Positions 43,060 to 50,298 of a stretch of DNA of 50,298 bases are shown here, one piece after another. Position numbers and translations under genes: made by a program. Numbering within the stretch: position 1 is the first letter of the stretch; every line of letters starts with the position of its first letter. The stretch comes from DASZHJ01 sp035581425. Lineage in GTDB: Bacteria > Pseudomonadota > Alphaproteobacteria > ATCC43930 > CGMCC-115725. The notes beneath the pieces were generated by a model, which saw nothing but the letters and a program-made list of their open reading frames with translations, searched no databases and was not told where the DNA came from. The DNA lies in NCBI GenBank assembly GCA_035581425.1, contig DATJVP010000100.1, positions 1 to 50,298 of the forward strand. The letters run 5' to 3'.

Positions 43060-43467
43060 TCAGACCGCGTCGGGAATGATGGCGGTGCTCTCGATCTCCA
43101 GAAGCGCGCGCTCCTCGAGGAGTGCGCTCACCTCGACCAGGGTCATGGCGGGAAAGCTGCGCCCCATGGTCTCACGCCAGGCGGAGCCAACCTCGGAGAG
43201 CCGAGCCAGGTATTGCCGCTTGTCCCGCACATAGATCGTCATGCGCGCGACGTGCTCGGGCTTGGCGCCGGCGGCGGCGAGAATTTCGACGGTGTTGCGC
43301 AGCGCCTGGCGGAACTGCGCAATGAAGTCGTCGCTCTCGAAGACCTCCTGGGGATTCCAGCCGATCTGGCCCGCCACCAGCACGAGGGTGCCACGCGCGA
43401 CGATCGCGTTGCTGTACCCCTTGGGACGGGGCCAACCCGGGGGATTGACGGCGCGGAGGCCGCTCAT
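43060..43467 (-). CDS. RidA family protein
   Basis: A 135-residue Rid-family protein starting MSGLRAVNPPGWPRPKGYSN. ATG 43467 is chosen because it overlaps the stop of the thioesterase (ATGA); the frame is open further upstream only as a shadow of that gene. The text VLVAGQIGWNP, FRQALRNTVEILAAAGAKPE and MTIYVRDKRQY is typical. RidA hydrolyses reactive enamine/imine intermediates, but this member lacks an obvious C-terminal Arg motif of the archetype (it ends ALLEIESTAIIPDAV). It may act on a pathway-specific intermediate. Confidence 0.85.
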   Translation of the reverse strand: MSGLRAVNPPGWPRPKGYSNAIVARGTLVLVAGQIGWNPQEVFESDDFIAQFRQALRNTVEILAAAGAKPEHVARMTIYVRDKRQYLARLSEVGSAWRETMGRSFPAMTLVEVSALLEERALLEIESTAIIPDAV

Positions 43468-43883
43468 GACGACGTAGGCTCCAGCGCCGCAAGCCGCTCG
43501 CTCAGTTCCGGCGGAAACTCCACGCAGCGCTCGGTGCCGAGCTCGACGCAGACGGCGGTGAGCCGCGCTGCCAGCCGCGGCAGTCCCGCGGCTGCGCCCT
43601 CGAGCGCGAGAACCGCGCGCCCCGCCTCGAGCGCGGCGCGCCGCAGCCGCAGGGCGAGGCGGTCGCCCATCCGCACCGGCGCCACGAACTGGCAATCGAC
43701 CGAGACGATCCTGAGGCTCATGCCGCGCTCGAGGACCAGGCTCCGATAGCCGGCGCCGAGCCACTCCTCGATCGCATCCTCGAAGACGTCGAGATAGTTG
43801 GGATAGTAGATGATGCCCGCGGGATCGCAATCGCTGCGGCGGATGGGGACTTCGAGCGCGGGCTCCGCGGAAGCTGCCGTCAT
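43464..43883 (-). CDS. Hotdog-fold acyl-CoA thioesterase (4HBT/YbgC type)
   Basis: A 139-residue single-hotdog thioesterase. The N-terminal active-site block RRSDCDPAGIIYYPNYLDVF has the catalytic Asp of the 4-hydroxybenzoyl-CoA thioesterase/YbgC class, followed by FEDAIEEWLGAGY. It hydrolyses an acyl-CoA, probably one with a small or aromatic acyl group. It is the first gene of the operon with RidA and GcdH, coupled by a four-base overlap. Confidence 0.88.
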   Translation of the reverse strand: MTAASAEPALEVPIRRSDCDPAGIIYYPNYLDVFEDAIEEWLGAGYRSLVLERGMSLRIVSVDCQFVAPVRMGDRLALRLRRAALEAGRAVLALEGAAAGLPRLAARLTAVCVELGTERCVEFPPELSERLAALEPTSS

Positions 43884-43924
43884 GCGCTCCTCTTAGAGTG
43901 AAACCGCCGTCGCGGCAATCGGGC

Positions 43925-44362
43925 TCAAGCCGCCGCCGTCGCGAACTCCGCGGGCATCGTGATTTCCAGTATCTCGCAATTCCGCGAGCAGGAGAGCATC
44001 TCATGGCGGATGCCCGGTGGCTGATAGACGGCGCTTCCTGCGGCGACCTCGGCCGTGCCGTAACCGTCGTACCAGAACTTCGCCTTTCCCTTGAGGATGT
44101 AGACCATCTGGAAGCCGAGCGCGTGGGTGTGGCGGCCCTGGCCGCCCTTCACTGCCCGACGCGCGCGGATCACATGCGCCCCCACTTGGCCCTTGGTCGC
44201 CTCCGCCATTCCAAGCTTGCGGTAGAGGAAATAGGGCCGGAGCCCGTCCGGCATGAAGTCCCGCTCGCGGTGATGAGAGACGACGACGTCGCGCCCCAAT
44301 TTGCCGCGGCGACCCTTTGCGGCCGCGGGCTCGGCGCGTTTGCGCGCAGCTTTTCCTGCCAT
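43925..44362 (-). CDS. Cupin-domain protein
   Basis: A 145-residue protein. The basic N-terminus (KAARKRAEPAAAKGRRGK) precedes a cupin barrel with a His-containing first motif (GQGRHTHALGFQMVYILKGK) and a second motif PPGIRHEMLSCS. Such cupins may bind a metal and act as a small dioxygenase, isomerase or sensor. ATG 44362 has GGGAGGG upstream. It stands alone, facing the DUF6898-like gene. Function is unknown. Confidence 0.85.
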   Translation of the reverse strand: MAGKAARKRAEPAAAKGRRGKLGRDVVVSHHRERDFMPDGLRPYFLYRKLGMAEATKGQVGAHVIRARRAVKGGQGRHTHALGFQMVYILKGKAKFWYDGYGTAEVAAGSAVYQPPGIRHEMLSCSRNCEILEITMPAEFATAAA

Positions 44363-44436
44363 GATGTCGCCCTCCCATTCGCTGAACCGACCTCTTATCC
44401 TAGCAGCGGGGGAGAAGCAGTCCCAGCGGAGTGAAG

Positions 44437-44625
44437 ATGGCCGCGGAGCGCGAGGTGATCTTTGAGTTCCGACGCGTGGGATCGGCGGTCAAGGTCTCCG
44501 CCGTCGACGTCGCCACCGGCACCGAGGTCTCGATCGTCGGCGATCCCGCGGTCGGCGAGGTCGCGCTCCAGCGTCTCGCGCGGCAGAAGCTCGACTATGT
44601 GCTGGCGCGCCAGCAGCGGGAGTAA
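44437..44625 (+). CDS. DUF6898-like small protein
   Basis: A 62-residue protein, MAAEREVIFEFRRVGSAVKV to VLARQQRE. I chose ATG 44437 because GGAG (44428-44431) is well placed for it; GTG 44431 is an alternative. The strand-rich body with VDVATGTEVSIVG followed by a C-terminal helix (ALQRLARQKLDYVL) matches a small alphaproteobacterial family of unknown function (DUF6898 as I recall it). It converges on mucR with three bases between stops. Confidence 0.75.
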   Translation: MAAEREVIFEFRRVGSAVKVSAVDVATGTEVSIVGDPAVGEVALQRLARQKLDYVLARQQRE

Positions 44626-44628
44626 TCG

Positions 44629-45069
44629 CTACTTCCGCCGCGAGCCCGAGCGGCCGCCGACCCGACCGAGGCCGATCTTCTTCGCGAAGGCCGAGCGCTG
44701 CTCGGCGTAGTTGGGCGCCACCATCGGATAGTCCGCCGGCAGGCCCCATTTCGCGCGATATTGGTCCGGCGTCATGCCATAGGTCGAGCGCAGATGCCGC
44801 TTCAGCATCTTGAGCTTCTTCCCGTCCTCGAGGCAGATCAGATAGTCGGGCGCGATGGATTTGCGCACGGGAACCGCAGGCCGCAGCGTCGGGCCCTTAA
44901 CCTCCGCCTGCGTCTTGTCGAGGCCGAGAAGGCAGCCGTAGACGGAGGTGATCACGTCCGGAAGCTGGCCCGTTGCGAGGGTGTTGTTGCTGACATAGGC
45001 CGCCACGACCTCCGTGGTCATGCGTAGAAGCTCTTCCTCCAAGCTCTTTGCTGAGATTTGCTCGGCCAT
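44629..45069 (-). CDS. mucR: MucR/Ros family zinc-finger transcriptional regulator
   Basis: A 146-residue regulator. The N-terminal helical part (SLEEELLRMTTEVVAAYVSN) mediates oligomer formation in the family. The DNA-binding finger region reads DYLICLEDGKKLKMLKRHL, then YGMTPDQYRAKWGLPADYPM and VAPNYAEQRSAFAKKIGLG, nearly diagnostic of MucR. MucR proteins act as broad nucleoid-type repressors of exopolysaccharide, motility and cell-cycle genes and repress themselves. The 236-base AT-rich gap upstream is shared with rpiB. Confidence 0.95.
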   Translation of the reverse strand: MAEQISAKSLEEELLRMTTEVVAAYVSNNTLATGQLPDVITSVYGCLLGLDKTQAEVKGPTLRPAVPVRKSIAPDYLICLEDGKKLKMLKRHLRSTYGMTPDQYRAKWGLPADYPMVAPNYAEQRSAFAKKIGLGRVGGRSGSRRK

Positions 45070-45130
45070 TGTCTTCTCGCCATCATTAAAGCTCGTGTAT
45101 TTCTGCGAAAACTCTCGCAGGCGTTATTCT

Positions 45131-45141
45131 CATTGTCAATG
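45131..45141. promoter_or_regulatory. Dyad and overlapping -35-like elements between mucR and rpiB
   Basis: CATTG-T-CAATG is a perfect dyad. On the minus strand it contains TTGACA (45134-45139), a candidate -35 for mucR; on the plus strand TTGTCA (45133-45138) is a candidate -35 for rpiB. No strong -10 is seen for either. The gap is AT-rich, as expected for a MucR-bound region. Confidence 0.4.
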
Positions 45142-45305
45142 TAACGGGGGATTTGCGAAATAATGGGGGCTCGCGGCATCAGGAATTTTTTGGTATTCGC
45201 GAAGGGGCGGCGTGACGCAGTGGGCACGAGCAATGGTGGTGCGCTCGCCTCCGCCACCGAGATTTGGTAGCATCCGGACTCCATCGGTGGTTCAATCCGG
45301 GTGTC

Positions 45306-45737
45306 ATGACCGAGACGATCGCGATAGCAGCCGATCACGGCGGCTTCGATCTCAAATCCCTCCTCGTCGCGGAGCTGAAATCCATGGGCTTCGAGGTGTC
45401 CGACCTCGGAACCCACGGAACGCAATCCGTGGACTATCCGGATTTCGCGGCGGCGCTCGCGGAGGCGATCGGGGCGGGGCGCGCGAAGCGGGGCGTGCTC
45501 GTCTGCGGCACCGGCATCGGCATTGCGATCGCTGCCAATCGGCATCGCTTCATCCGCGCCGCCGTCTGTCACGACGCGACCACCGCTCGCCTGGCGCGCC
45601 AGCACAACGACGCCAACGTCCTCGCCCTCGGCGGCCGCATCCTCGGCTCGGAGGTCGCGAAGGATTGCCTCCGCGCCTTCCTCGGGACCGCCTTCGAGGG
45701 CGGGCGGCACGTGCCGCGGATCGCCAAGCTCTCGTGA
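45306..45737 (+). CDS. rpiB: Ribose 5-phosphate isomerase B
   Basis: A 143-residue isomerase that interconverts ribose 5-phosphate and ribulose 5-phosphate. The start ATG 45306 gives the usual N-terminus MTETIAIAADHGGFDLKSLL. Active-site parts: ADHGGF, the Cys in GVLVCGTGIGIAIAANR, and CHDATTARLARQHNDANVLA. It is followed by glyA 23 bases downstream, the usual alphaproteobacterial order. Confidence 0.95.
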   Translation: MTETIAIAADHGGFDLKSLLVAELKSMGFEVSDLGTHGTQSVDYPDFAAALAEAIGAGRAKRGVLVCGTGIGIAIAANRHRFIRAAVCHDATTARLARQHNDANVLALGGRILGSEVAKDCLRAFLGTAFEGGRHVPRIAKLS

Positions 45738-45760
45738 GCAATCCCAAGATCGGAGCCGCA

Positions 45761-47071
45761 ATGCCCCTGGAGACCCAGATTTCTGCCTTGCCCGCCGCCA
45801 GCTTCTTTGGCGCGGGCGTCGCCGAGAGCGATCCAGAGCTCGACGCGGCGTTGCGCAAGGAGCTTGGGCGCCAGCGCGAGCAGATCGAGCTCATCGCCTC
45901 CGAGAACATCGTGAGCCGCGCGGTCCTCGAGGCGCAGGGCTCTGTGCTCACGAACAAATACGCCGAGGGTTATCCCGGAAAGCGCTATTACGGCGGATGT
46001 GAGTTCGTGGACATCGCGGAGACGCTCGCGATCGAGCGCGCCAAGCGGCTCTTCGACTGCCGCTTCGCGAACGTGCAGCCGCATTCGGGCTCGCAAGCGA
46101 ACCAGGGTGCCTTCATGGCGCTTATCAAGCCCGGCGAGACGATCATGGGGATGTCGCTCGCGGCGGGCGGGCACCTCACGCACGGCGCGCCGCCGAACCA
46201 GTCCGGCAAATGGTTCCATGCGGTCCATTACGGCGTCCGTCGCCAGGATGCGCTCATCGACTTCGAGGAGGTGGAACGGGTCGCGCGCGAGAGCAAGCCG
46301 CGGATCATCATCGCCGGCGGCTCCGCCTATCCCCGGACCATCGACTTCAAACGCTTCCGGGAGATAGCCGACGCCGTCGGCGCCTTCCTCATGGTGGACA
46401 TGGCGCATTTTGCAGGGCTGGTCGCGGGTGGCGCTTTCCCGAGCCCGATCCCCCACGCGCATGTCGTCACGACCACAACGCACAAGACGCTGCGCGGTCC
46501 GCGCGGCGGCATGATCCTCACCAATGACGAGGAGATCGCAAAGAAGCTCAACAGCGCGATCTTCCCGGGCATGCAAGGCGGCCCGCTCATGCATGTGATC
46601 GCGGCCAAGGCGGTCTGCTTCGGAGAGGCGCTGCGGCCAGAGTTCAAACGATACGCGCGTGCCGTCGTCGAGAATGCGCGGGTGCTCGCCGCGACGCTCG
46701 CGGAGAAGGGGCTTGCGATCGTCTCCGGCGGAACCGACAGCCATCTGCTCCTGGTGGATCTGCGGCCAAAGAGCCTGACCGGGCGAGTGGCGGAGCAGGC
46801 GCTGGAGCGTGCGGGGATCACCTGCAACAAGAACGGCATTCCCTTCGATCCGGAAAAGCCCACGGTCACCTCGGGTATTCGCCTCGGCAGCCCTGCGGCG
46901 ACCACGCGCGGCTTCGGGAGTGCGGAATTTCGGCAGGTGGGCGAGCTCATTGCGGAAGTGCTCGACGGGCTCAAGGCCAATGGCGAGGCCGGCAACGCCG
47001 CGGTCGAGGCGGGGGTCAGGAAAAAAATCGCCGCGCTCTGTGGACGCTTTCCGGTCTATCCGGGGCTCTAG
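45761..47071 (+). CDS. glyA: Serine hydroxymethyltransferase
   Basis: A 436-residue PLP enzyme that interconverts serine and glycine with tetrahydrofolate, the main source of one-carbon units. ATG 45761 has GGAG five bases upstream. A GTG at 45734 overlapping the rpiB stop is possible and would add nine residues. Signature parts: ELIASENIVSRAV, TNKYAEGYPGKRYYGG, PHSGSQANQ, and the PLP Lys242 in TTTTHKTLRGPRGG. Confidence 0.97.
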   Translation: MPLETQISALPAASFFGAGVAESDPELDAALRKELGRQREQIELIASENIVSRAVLEAQGSVLTNKYAEGYPGKRYYGGCEFVDIAETLAIERAKRLFDCRFANVQPHSGSQANQGAFMALIKPGETIMGMSLAAGGHLTHGAPPNQSGKWFHAVHYGVRRQDALIDFEEVERVARESKPRIIIAGGSAYPRTIDFKRFREIADAVGAFLMVDMAHFAGLVAGGAFPSPIPHAHVVTTTTHKTLRGPRGGMILTNDEEIAKKLNSAIFPGMQGGPLMHVIAAKAVCFGEALRPEFKRYARAVVENARVLAATLAEKGLAIVSGGTDSHLLLVDLRPKSLTGRVAEQALERAGITCNKNGIPFDPEKPTVTSGIRLGSPAATTRGFGSAEFRQVGELIAEVLDGLKANGEAGNAAVEAGVRKKIAALCGRFPVYPGL

Positions 47072-47104
47072 AGCGGCGGCGCGCGGAGTGGGAGGAGGGA
47101 AGCG

Positions 47105-47563
47105 ATGCGTTGTCCGTTTTGCGGCTGCGAGGATACGCAGGTCAAGGACTCACGACCGACCGAGGATCGCGCGGCGATCCGGCGTCGGAGGTTTTGTCCC
47201 AATTGCGCCGCTCGCTTCACAACCTTCGAGCGCGTCCAGCTTCGCGAGCTCACGGTCGTCAAAAAGAACGGCCAACGCGAGCCGTTTGACCGCGACAAGC
47301 TCGCGCGCTCCATCCACATCTCCCTGCGCAAGCGCCCGGTCGAGCCCGAGCGCGTCGAGCGCGTCATCAACTCGATCGTCCGCCAGCTCGAGAGTTCCGG
47401 CGAGACCGACATCCCCAGCGACATGATCGGCGGGCTCGTCATGGAAGCCCTGGCGAGCCTCGACCAGGTCGCCTATGTTCGCTTCGCGTCGGTTTACCGC
47501 AATTTCCGGGAGGCGAAGGATTTCGGCGAATTCATCGGCCGGATCGGTGCAGACAGCGACTAA
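47105..47563 (+). CDS. nrdR: Transcriptional repressor NrdR
   Basis: A 152-residue regulator of ribonucleotide reductase genes. The zinc ribbon uses Cys3, Cys6, Cys31 and Cys34 (MRCPFCGCEDTQVKDSR, RRRRFCPNC). An ATP-cone domain that senses ATP/dATP follows, from VVKKNGQREPFDRDKL to YVRFASVYRNF. It lies between glyA and ribD, the standard alphaproteobacterial arrangement. GGGAGGAGGGAAGCG precedes its ATG. Confidence 0.97.
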   Translation: MRCPFCGCEDTQVKDSRPTEDRAAIRRRRFCPNCAARFTTFERVQLRELTVVKKNGQREPFDRDKLARSIHISLRKRPVEPERVERVINSIVRQLESSGETDIPSDMIGGLVMEALASLDQVAYVRFASVYRNFREAKDFGEFIGRIGADSD

Positions 47564-47564
47564 A

Positions 47565-48659
47565 GTGTCCGACATCGCGTATATGCGGGCGGCGCTGGCC
47601 CTGGCGCGGCGCGGCCTCGGATCGGCGTGGCCCAATCCCGCGGTGGGATGCATCCTCGTCAAGGACGGTGCGGTGGTGGGCCGCGGCTGGACGCAGCCCG
47701 GCGGCAGGCCGCACGGCGAGACCGAAGCGCTGGAGCGCGCGGGAGCGGCAGCGCGCGGCGCCATCGCCTATGTGAGCCTCGAGCCCTGCTGTCATTGGGG
47801 GAAGACCCCTCCCTGCACCGACGCGCTCATCGCCGCGGGCGTCGCGCGCGTGGTGCTGCCCATCGAGGATCCGGACCCCCGTGTTTCCGGCCGCGGCATC
47901 GCGCGTCTCAAGGAGGCGGGGATAAAGGTCACCGCGGGTGTCCTCTCGGAGGAAGCGGCGGCGCTCAACGAGGGATTCTTCCGGCGGATCCGCGAGGGAC
48001 GCCCGCTCGTCACTCTGAAGCTCGCCTCGACGCTCGACGGCCAGATCGCCACCGCGCAAGGAGAAAGCCGCTGGATCACCGGCGAGCCCGCACGCGAGCG
48101 CGCGCATCTCCTGCGTGCGCGGCACGATGCCGTGATGGTCGGGAGCAACACCGTGATCGCGGACGACCCCGAGCTCACTTGCCGGCTGCCGGGCCTCGCG
48201 GAGCGCTCGCCTGTGCGCGTCGTCGTCGACGGACGCTTGCGCGTGCCGCTCACTTCGCGCGTGGTGGTCGATGCCGAGCGCGTCCCCACTTGGTTCGTCA
48301 CCTTGCGCGGCGATGCGCCCGAGCGGCATGCGGCATTTCGCGACTGCGGCGTCGAGCTCATCGAGGTCGATGCCGCCGGCGAGACCGTCGATCTCGCGGC
48401 AGCGCTCGTGGGGCTGGGGCAACGCGGGATAACGCGCGTGCTGGCCGAGGGCGGGGCCACGCTCGCGGCCGCATTGGTGCGGGCCGATCTCGTCGATCAC
48501 ATCGCATGGTTCCGCGCGCCGCGTCTCATCGGCGGCGATGGCCTCGCTGCCGTCACGGGCTTCGGCCTCAAGCAACTCGCGGGGATGCCGCGCTTCGAGC
48601 GCACGAGGGTCGAGCCCGTCGGGGAGGACGTACTCGAAACCTACCGCCGCCCGCCATAA
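47565..48659 (+). CDS. ribD: Bifunctional riboflavin deaminase/reductase RibD
   Basis: A 364-residue enzyme of the second and third riboflavin steps. The GTG start at 47565, one base after the nrdR stop, places the deaminase zinc ligands at His50, Cys75 and Cys84 (PHGETEA, EPCCHWGKTPPC), matching standard numbering; ATG 47583 is the alternative. The C-terminal reductase domain has LKLASTLDGQIATAQGESRW and MVGSNTVIADDPELTCR. The usual partners ribE and ribBA do not follow it here. Confidence 0.95.
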   Translation: MSDIAYMRAALALARRGLGSAWPNPAVGCILVKDGAVVGRGWTQPGGRPHGETEALERAGAAARGAIAYVSLEPCCHWGKTPPCTDALIAAGVARVVLPIEDPDPRVSGRGIARLKEAGIKVTAGVLSEEAAALNEGFFRRIREGRPLVTLKLASTLDGQIATAQGESRWITGEPARERAHLLRARHDAVMVGSNTVIADDPELTCRLPGLAERSPVRVVVDGRLRVPLTSRVVVDAERVPTWFVTLRGDAPERHAAFRDCGVELIEVDAAGETVDLAAALVGLGQRGITRVLAEGGATLAAALVRADLVDHIAWFRAPRLIGGDGLAAVTGFGLKQLAGMPRFERTRVEPVGEDVLETYRRPP

Positions 48660-48742
48660 ATGCGGCGCGGCCATTACCCCCGGAGTAATTGTTTTGCGGC
48701 GGCCGAAGTCGGACACTGCGCCGACCCCCGGAGGAAGCCGCC

Positions 48743-49147
48743 ATGGACGAGCTCAAGCGTCTCGACGAGTTGAAGCTCCCGTTCTCGGAGCTGCTGGGCA
48801 TCAAGTTCCTCTCCGCCTCCAAAGATAGAGTCACCGCGGAGATGATCGTCCGCGACGAGCTCTGCACGCGGCCGGCGATCCTGCATGGCGGCGCCGCGAT
48901 GGCTTTCGCCGACACGCTGGGGGCGGCCGCGACGGTGCTCAACCTGCCGAAAGGAAGCTGGACCGCCACCATCGAGTCCAAGACGAACTTCCTGGGGCCG
49001 GCGCCGGCGGGAACCAAGATCGTCGGCGAGACGACGCCGGTGCACCGGGGTCGCCGTACCATGGTTTGGCAGACCCGGATCGCCACCGACGCTGGGAAGC
49101 CGGTGGCGCTGGTAACCCAGACGCAGATGGTGCTGGAGGGGAAATGA
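48743..49147 (+). CDS. PaaI-family hotdog thioesterase
   Basis: A 134-residue hotdog protein starting at ATG 48743, with CGGAGGAAG upstream. The active-site region is RPAILHGGAAMAFADTLGAA, with the HGG motif of the PaaI class, followed by ESKTNFLGPAPAGTKI. It should hydrolyse a CoA thioester of unknown acyl type. Its stop overlaps the ATG of the following regulator (ATGA), so expression is linked. Confidence 0.88.
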   Translation: MDELKRLDELKLPFSELLGIKFLSASKDRVTAEMIVRDELCTRPAILHGGAAMAFADTLGAAATVLNLPKGSWTATIESKTNFLGPAPAGTKIVGETTPVHRGRRTMVWQTRIATDAGKPVALVTQTQMVLEGK

Positions 49148-49956
49148 CGCCGAATTTCGGGATGCGGCTGCGCTGGTGGCGCGAGCGGCGCGGCTGGTCA
49201 CAACTTGACCTCGCTGGCACTGCCGATACCTCGCAACGGCATCTGAGCTTTCTCGAATCAGGCCGCGCCGAGCCGAGCCGCGACATGGTGCTGCGGCTCT
49301 CCGCGGCGCTCGACTTGCCGCTCCGCCAGCAGAATGCGCTGCTGCTCGCGGCCGGCTTCGCGCCGGCCTTCCGCGAGACCAGCCTCTCGGCTCCGGAGCT
49401 CGCGTCCGTCAATCGCGCGCTCGATCACATGCTCGCGCAGCAGGAGCCCTTTCCAGCCTTCGTCGTCGACCGCCGCTGGAACCTATTGCGCGCCAACGCC
49501 GGCGCAGGGCGTCTCGTGGAATTCCTGACGGGACCCACGCCTACGCCGGCCGAGCCAGCGCCCGCAGTCAACCTCGCGGACGCTCTGGTCTCGCCCGACG
49601 TCCTCCGCCCGCACATCGAGAATTGGCAGGAAGTGGTGCTCTATTTCCTGCGCGGCGTGCAGGCAGACGCGGTCGCCGACGGCACGCAGGAGACGGCGGC
49701 GCTGCTGAAGCGGCTCCTAGATTATCCCGACGTGCCCGCTCTTTCGACCTTGCCGCCCGCGGCCGAGGCGCCGACACCCGTCCTCGCGATCCATTTTCGC
49801 AAGGGTGATACGTCGCTGCGGCTGTTCACGACGATTGCGACGCTTGGCACCGCGCATGACGTGACGCTTCAGGAAATCCGCATCGAGTGCTTCTTTCCCG
49901 CCGACGCCGAGAGCGAGCGGCTGCTGCGGGGCTGGGCACGCGCGCGTGCGACGTGA
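49144..49956 (+). CDS. XRE-family regulator with MmyB-like ligand domain
   Basis: A 270-residue regulator. The helix-turn-helix occupies residues 6-60 (LRWWRERRGWSQLDLAGTAD, then RHLSFLESGRAEPSRDMVLR). From about residue 85, FPAFVVDRRWNLLRANAGAG is the start of the MmyB-like PAS-fold domain proposed to bind a small, possibly lipid-like ligand. The start overlaps the thioesterase stop by four bases, which suggests it senses or controls acyl-CoA use by its neighbour. Confidence 0.9.
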   Translation: MTPNFGMRLRWWRERRGWSQLDLAGTADTSQRHLSFLESGRAEPSRDMVLRLSAALDLPLRQQNALLLAAGFAPAFRETSLSAPELASVNRALDHMLAQQEPFPAFVVDRRWNLLRANAGAGRLVEFLTGPTPTPAEPAPAVNLADALVSPDVLRPHIENWQEVVLYFLRGVQADAVADGTQETAALLKRLLDYPDVPALSTLPPAAEAPTPVLAIHFRKGDTSLRLFTTIATLGTAHDVTLQEIRIECFFPADAESERLLRGWARARAT

Positions 49957-49973
49957 TGGGGCGCGCCGCAACT

Positions 49974-49996
49974 CCCTCTTCCCAGCGGGGAGAGGG
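49974..49996. repeat. Inverted repeat between regulator and transporter genes
   Basis: CCCTCTTCCC and GGGGAGAGGG flank a short AGC centre, in the 64-base gap before the transporter gene. It is a close relative of the repeat at 9160-9193 and looks like a dispersed intergenic palindrome. Confidence 0.6.
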
Positions 49997-50020
49997 CCGA
50001 GGTGAAGGAGCGTCGCGGCG

Positions 50021-50298
50021 ATGAGTGAGCGCGTCGGCGTGATAGCGGCGGTGGTCTCGAGCTCCCTCGGCGGCATGGGCGCCGCGGCGACGCGCTACGT
50101 CATCGATGTCGTTGATCCCGTGACGCTCGCGGCCTTCCGCTTCGGGCTCGGCGCGCTCCTGCTCGTGCCGGTGGCTCTCGCCATGCGAAGCCCTTGGCCG
50201 CGGGGTCGCGATTGGCTCGGTGCAATTGGCCTCGGCCTGCTCTTCTTCGCGCTCTTCTTCGTGCTCTACAACGTCTCGCTCGCCTATACCACCGCTGC
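50021..50298 (+). CDS. EamA-type (DMT superfamily) transporter, 3' end cut by window
   Basis: The first 92 codons are present. MSERVGVIAAVVSSSLGGMG opens the protein, with a first membrane segment, then AATRYVIDVVDPVTLAAFRF, the EamA hallmark, and two further hydrophobic stretches (GALLLVPVALA and LGLLFFALFFVLYNVSLAY). Relatives export amino acids or metabolites. The start is ATG 50021, preceded by AAGGAG at 50005-50010, ten bases upstream. The rest lies beyond the window. Confidence 0.85.
   Translation, partial: MSERVGVIAAVVSSSLGGMGAAATRYVIDVVDPVTLAAFRFGLGALLLVPVALAMRSPWPRGRDWLGAIGLGLLFFALFFVLYNVSLAYTTA

Noticed and set aside
43468..44004. N-terminal extension of the RidA frame
   Set aside because: It lies over the thioesterase gene, is Arg-rich, and the ATGA overlap fixes the true start at 43467.
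45212..45760. N-terminal extension of the GlyA frame through rpiB
   Set aside because: It is an Arg-rich shadow of rpiB; GlyA homology begins at the ATG at 45761.

Overview
The window is GC-rich chromosomal DNA from an alphaproteobacterium, most likely of the Hyphomicrobiales (Rhizobiales) or a near relative. The evidence is a MucR/Ros-type regulator, an LdtR-like MarR regulator, a DUF6898-type small protein, an Asp-type HemB metal site and the rpiB-glyA-nrdR-ribD order. I found no tRNA, rRNA, CRISPR array, insertion sequence or prophage. Almost all of the sequence is coding, and both ends of the window cut a gene.

Layout. 1-8.5 kb: the 3' part of a large GltD/PyrK-like flavoprotein converges on a leftward operon of a leucyl/arginyl-tRNA-protein transferase, a SoeABC-like (sulfite dehydrogenase-type) molybdoenzyme and a DUF2214 membrane protein. 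8.6-15.1 kb: leftward genes for an RDD protein, the MotA/MotB stator, a penicillin-acylase-family hydrolase and an aldehyde dehydrogenase. 15.5-22.8 kb: a rightward envelope block with two paralogous secreted FecR/DUF6600 proteins carrying very different low-complexity tails but the same C-terminal Cys motif, then LemA, an HtpX-like M48 protease and a small membrane protein. This block is the best candidate for an undescribed system.

22.8-33.0 kb: mixed metabolic genes. These are a CaiB-type CoA transferase, two alpha/beta hydrolases, an RlmM-like methyltransferase, a sulfotransferase fused to a DUF1232 (YkvA) domain, HemB, an unknown protein beside a luciferase-like monooxygenase, and a convergent overlapping pair (PAS-like protein and GNAT-like protein). 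33.2-36.3 kb: a three-gene valine catabolism operon (isobutyryl-CoA dehydrogenase, 3-hydroxyisobutyryl-CoA hydrolase, 3-hydroxyisobutyrate dehydrogenase). 36.5-39.7 kb: LdtR-like regulator, P1-family peptidase and a stand-alone adenylate-forming ligase, with a run of hairpins between the first two.

39.7-41.6 kb: orphan TadE and TadG-like (VWA) pseudopilin-type genes. 41.8-43.9 kb: an operon of hotdog thioesterase, RidA protein and glutaryl-CoA dehydrogenase. 43.9-45.1 kb: cupin, DUF6898-like protein and MucR. 45.3-48.7 kb: rpiB, glyA, nrdR and ribD, a housekeeping run for pentose phosphate, one-carbon, dNTP regulation and riboflavin. 48.7-50.3 kb: a PaaI-type thioesterase overlapping an XRE/MmyB-like regulator, then the start of an EamA-type transporter.

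Functional names rest on recognition of motifs and family-typical sequence by eye. No database search was run.
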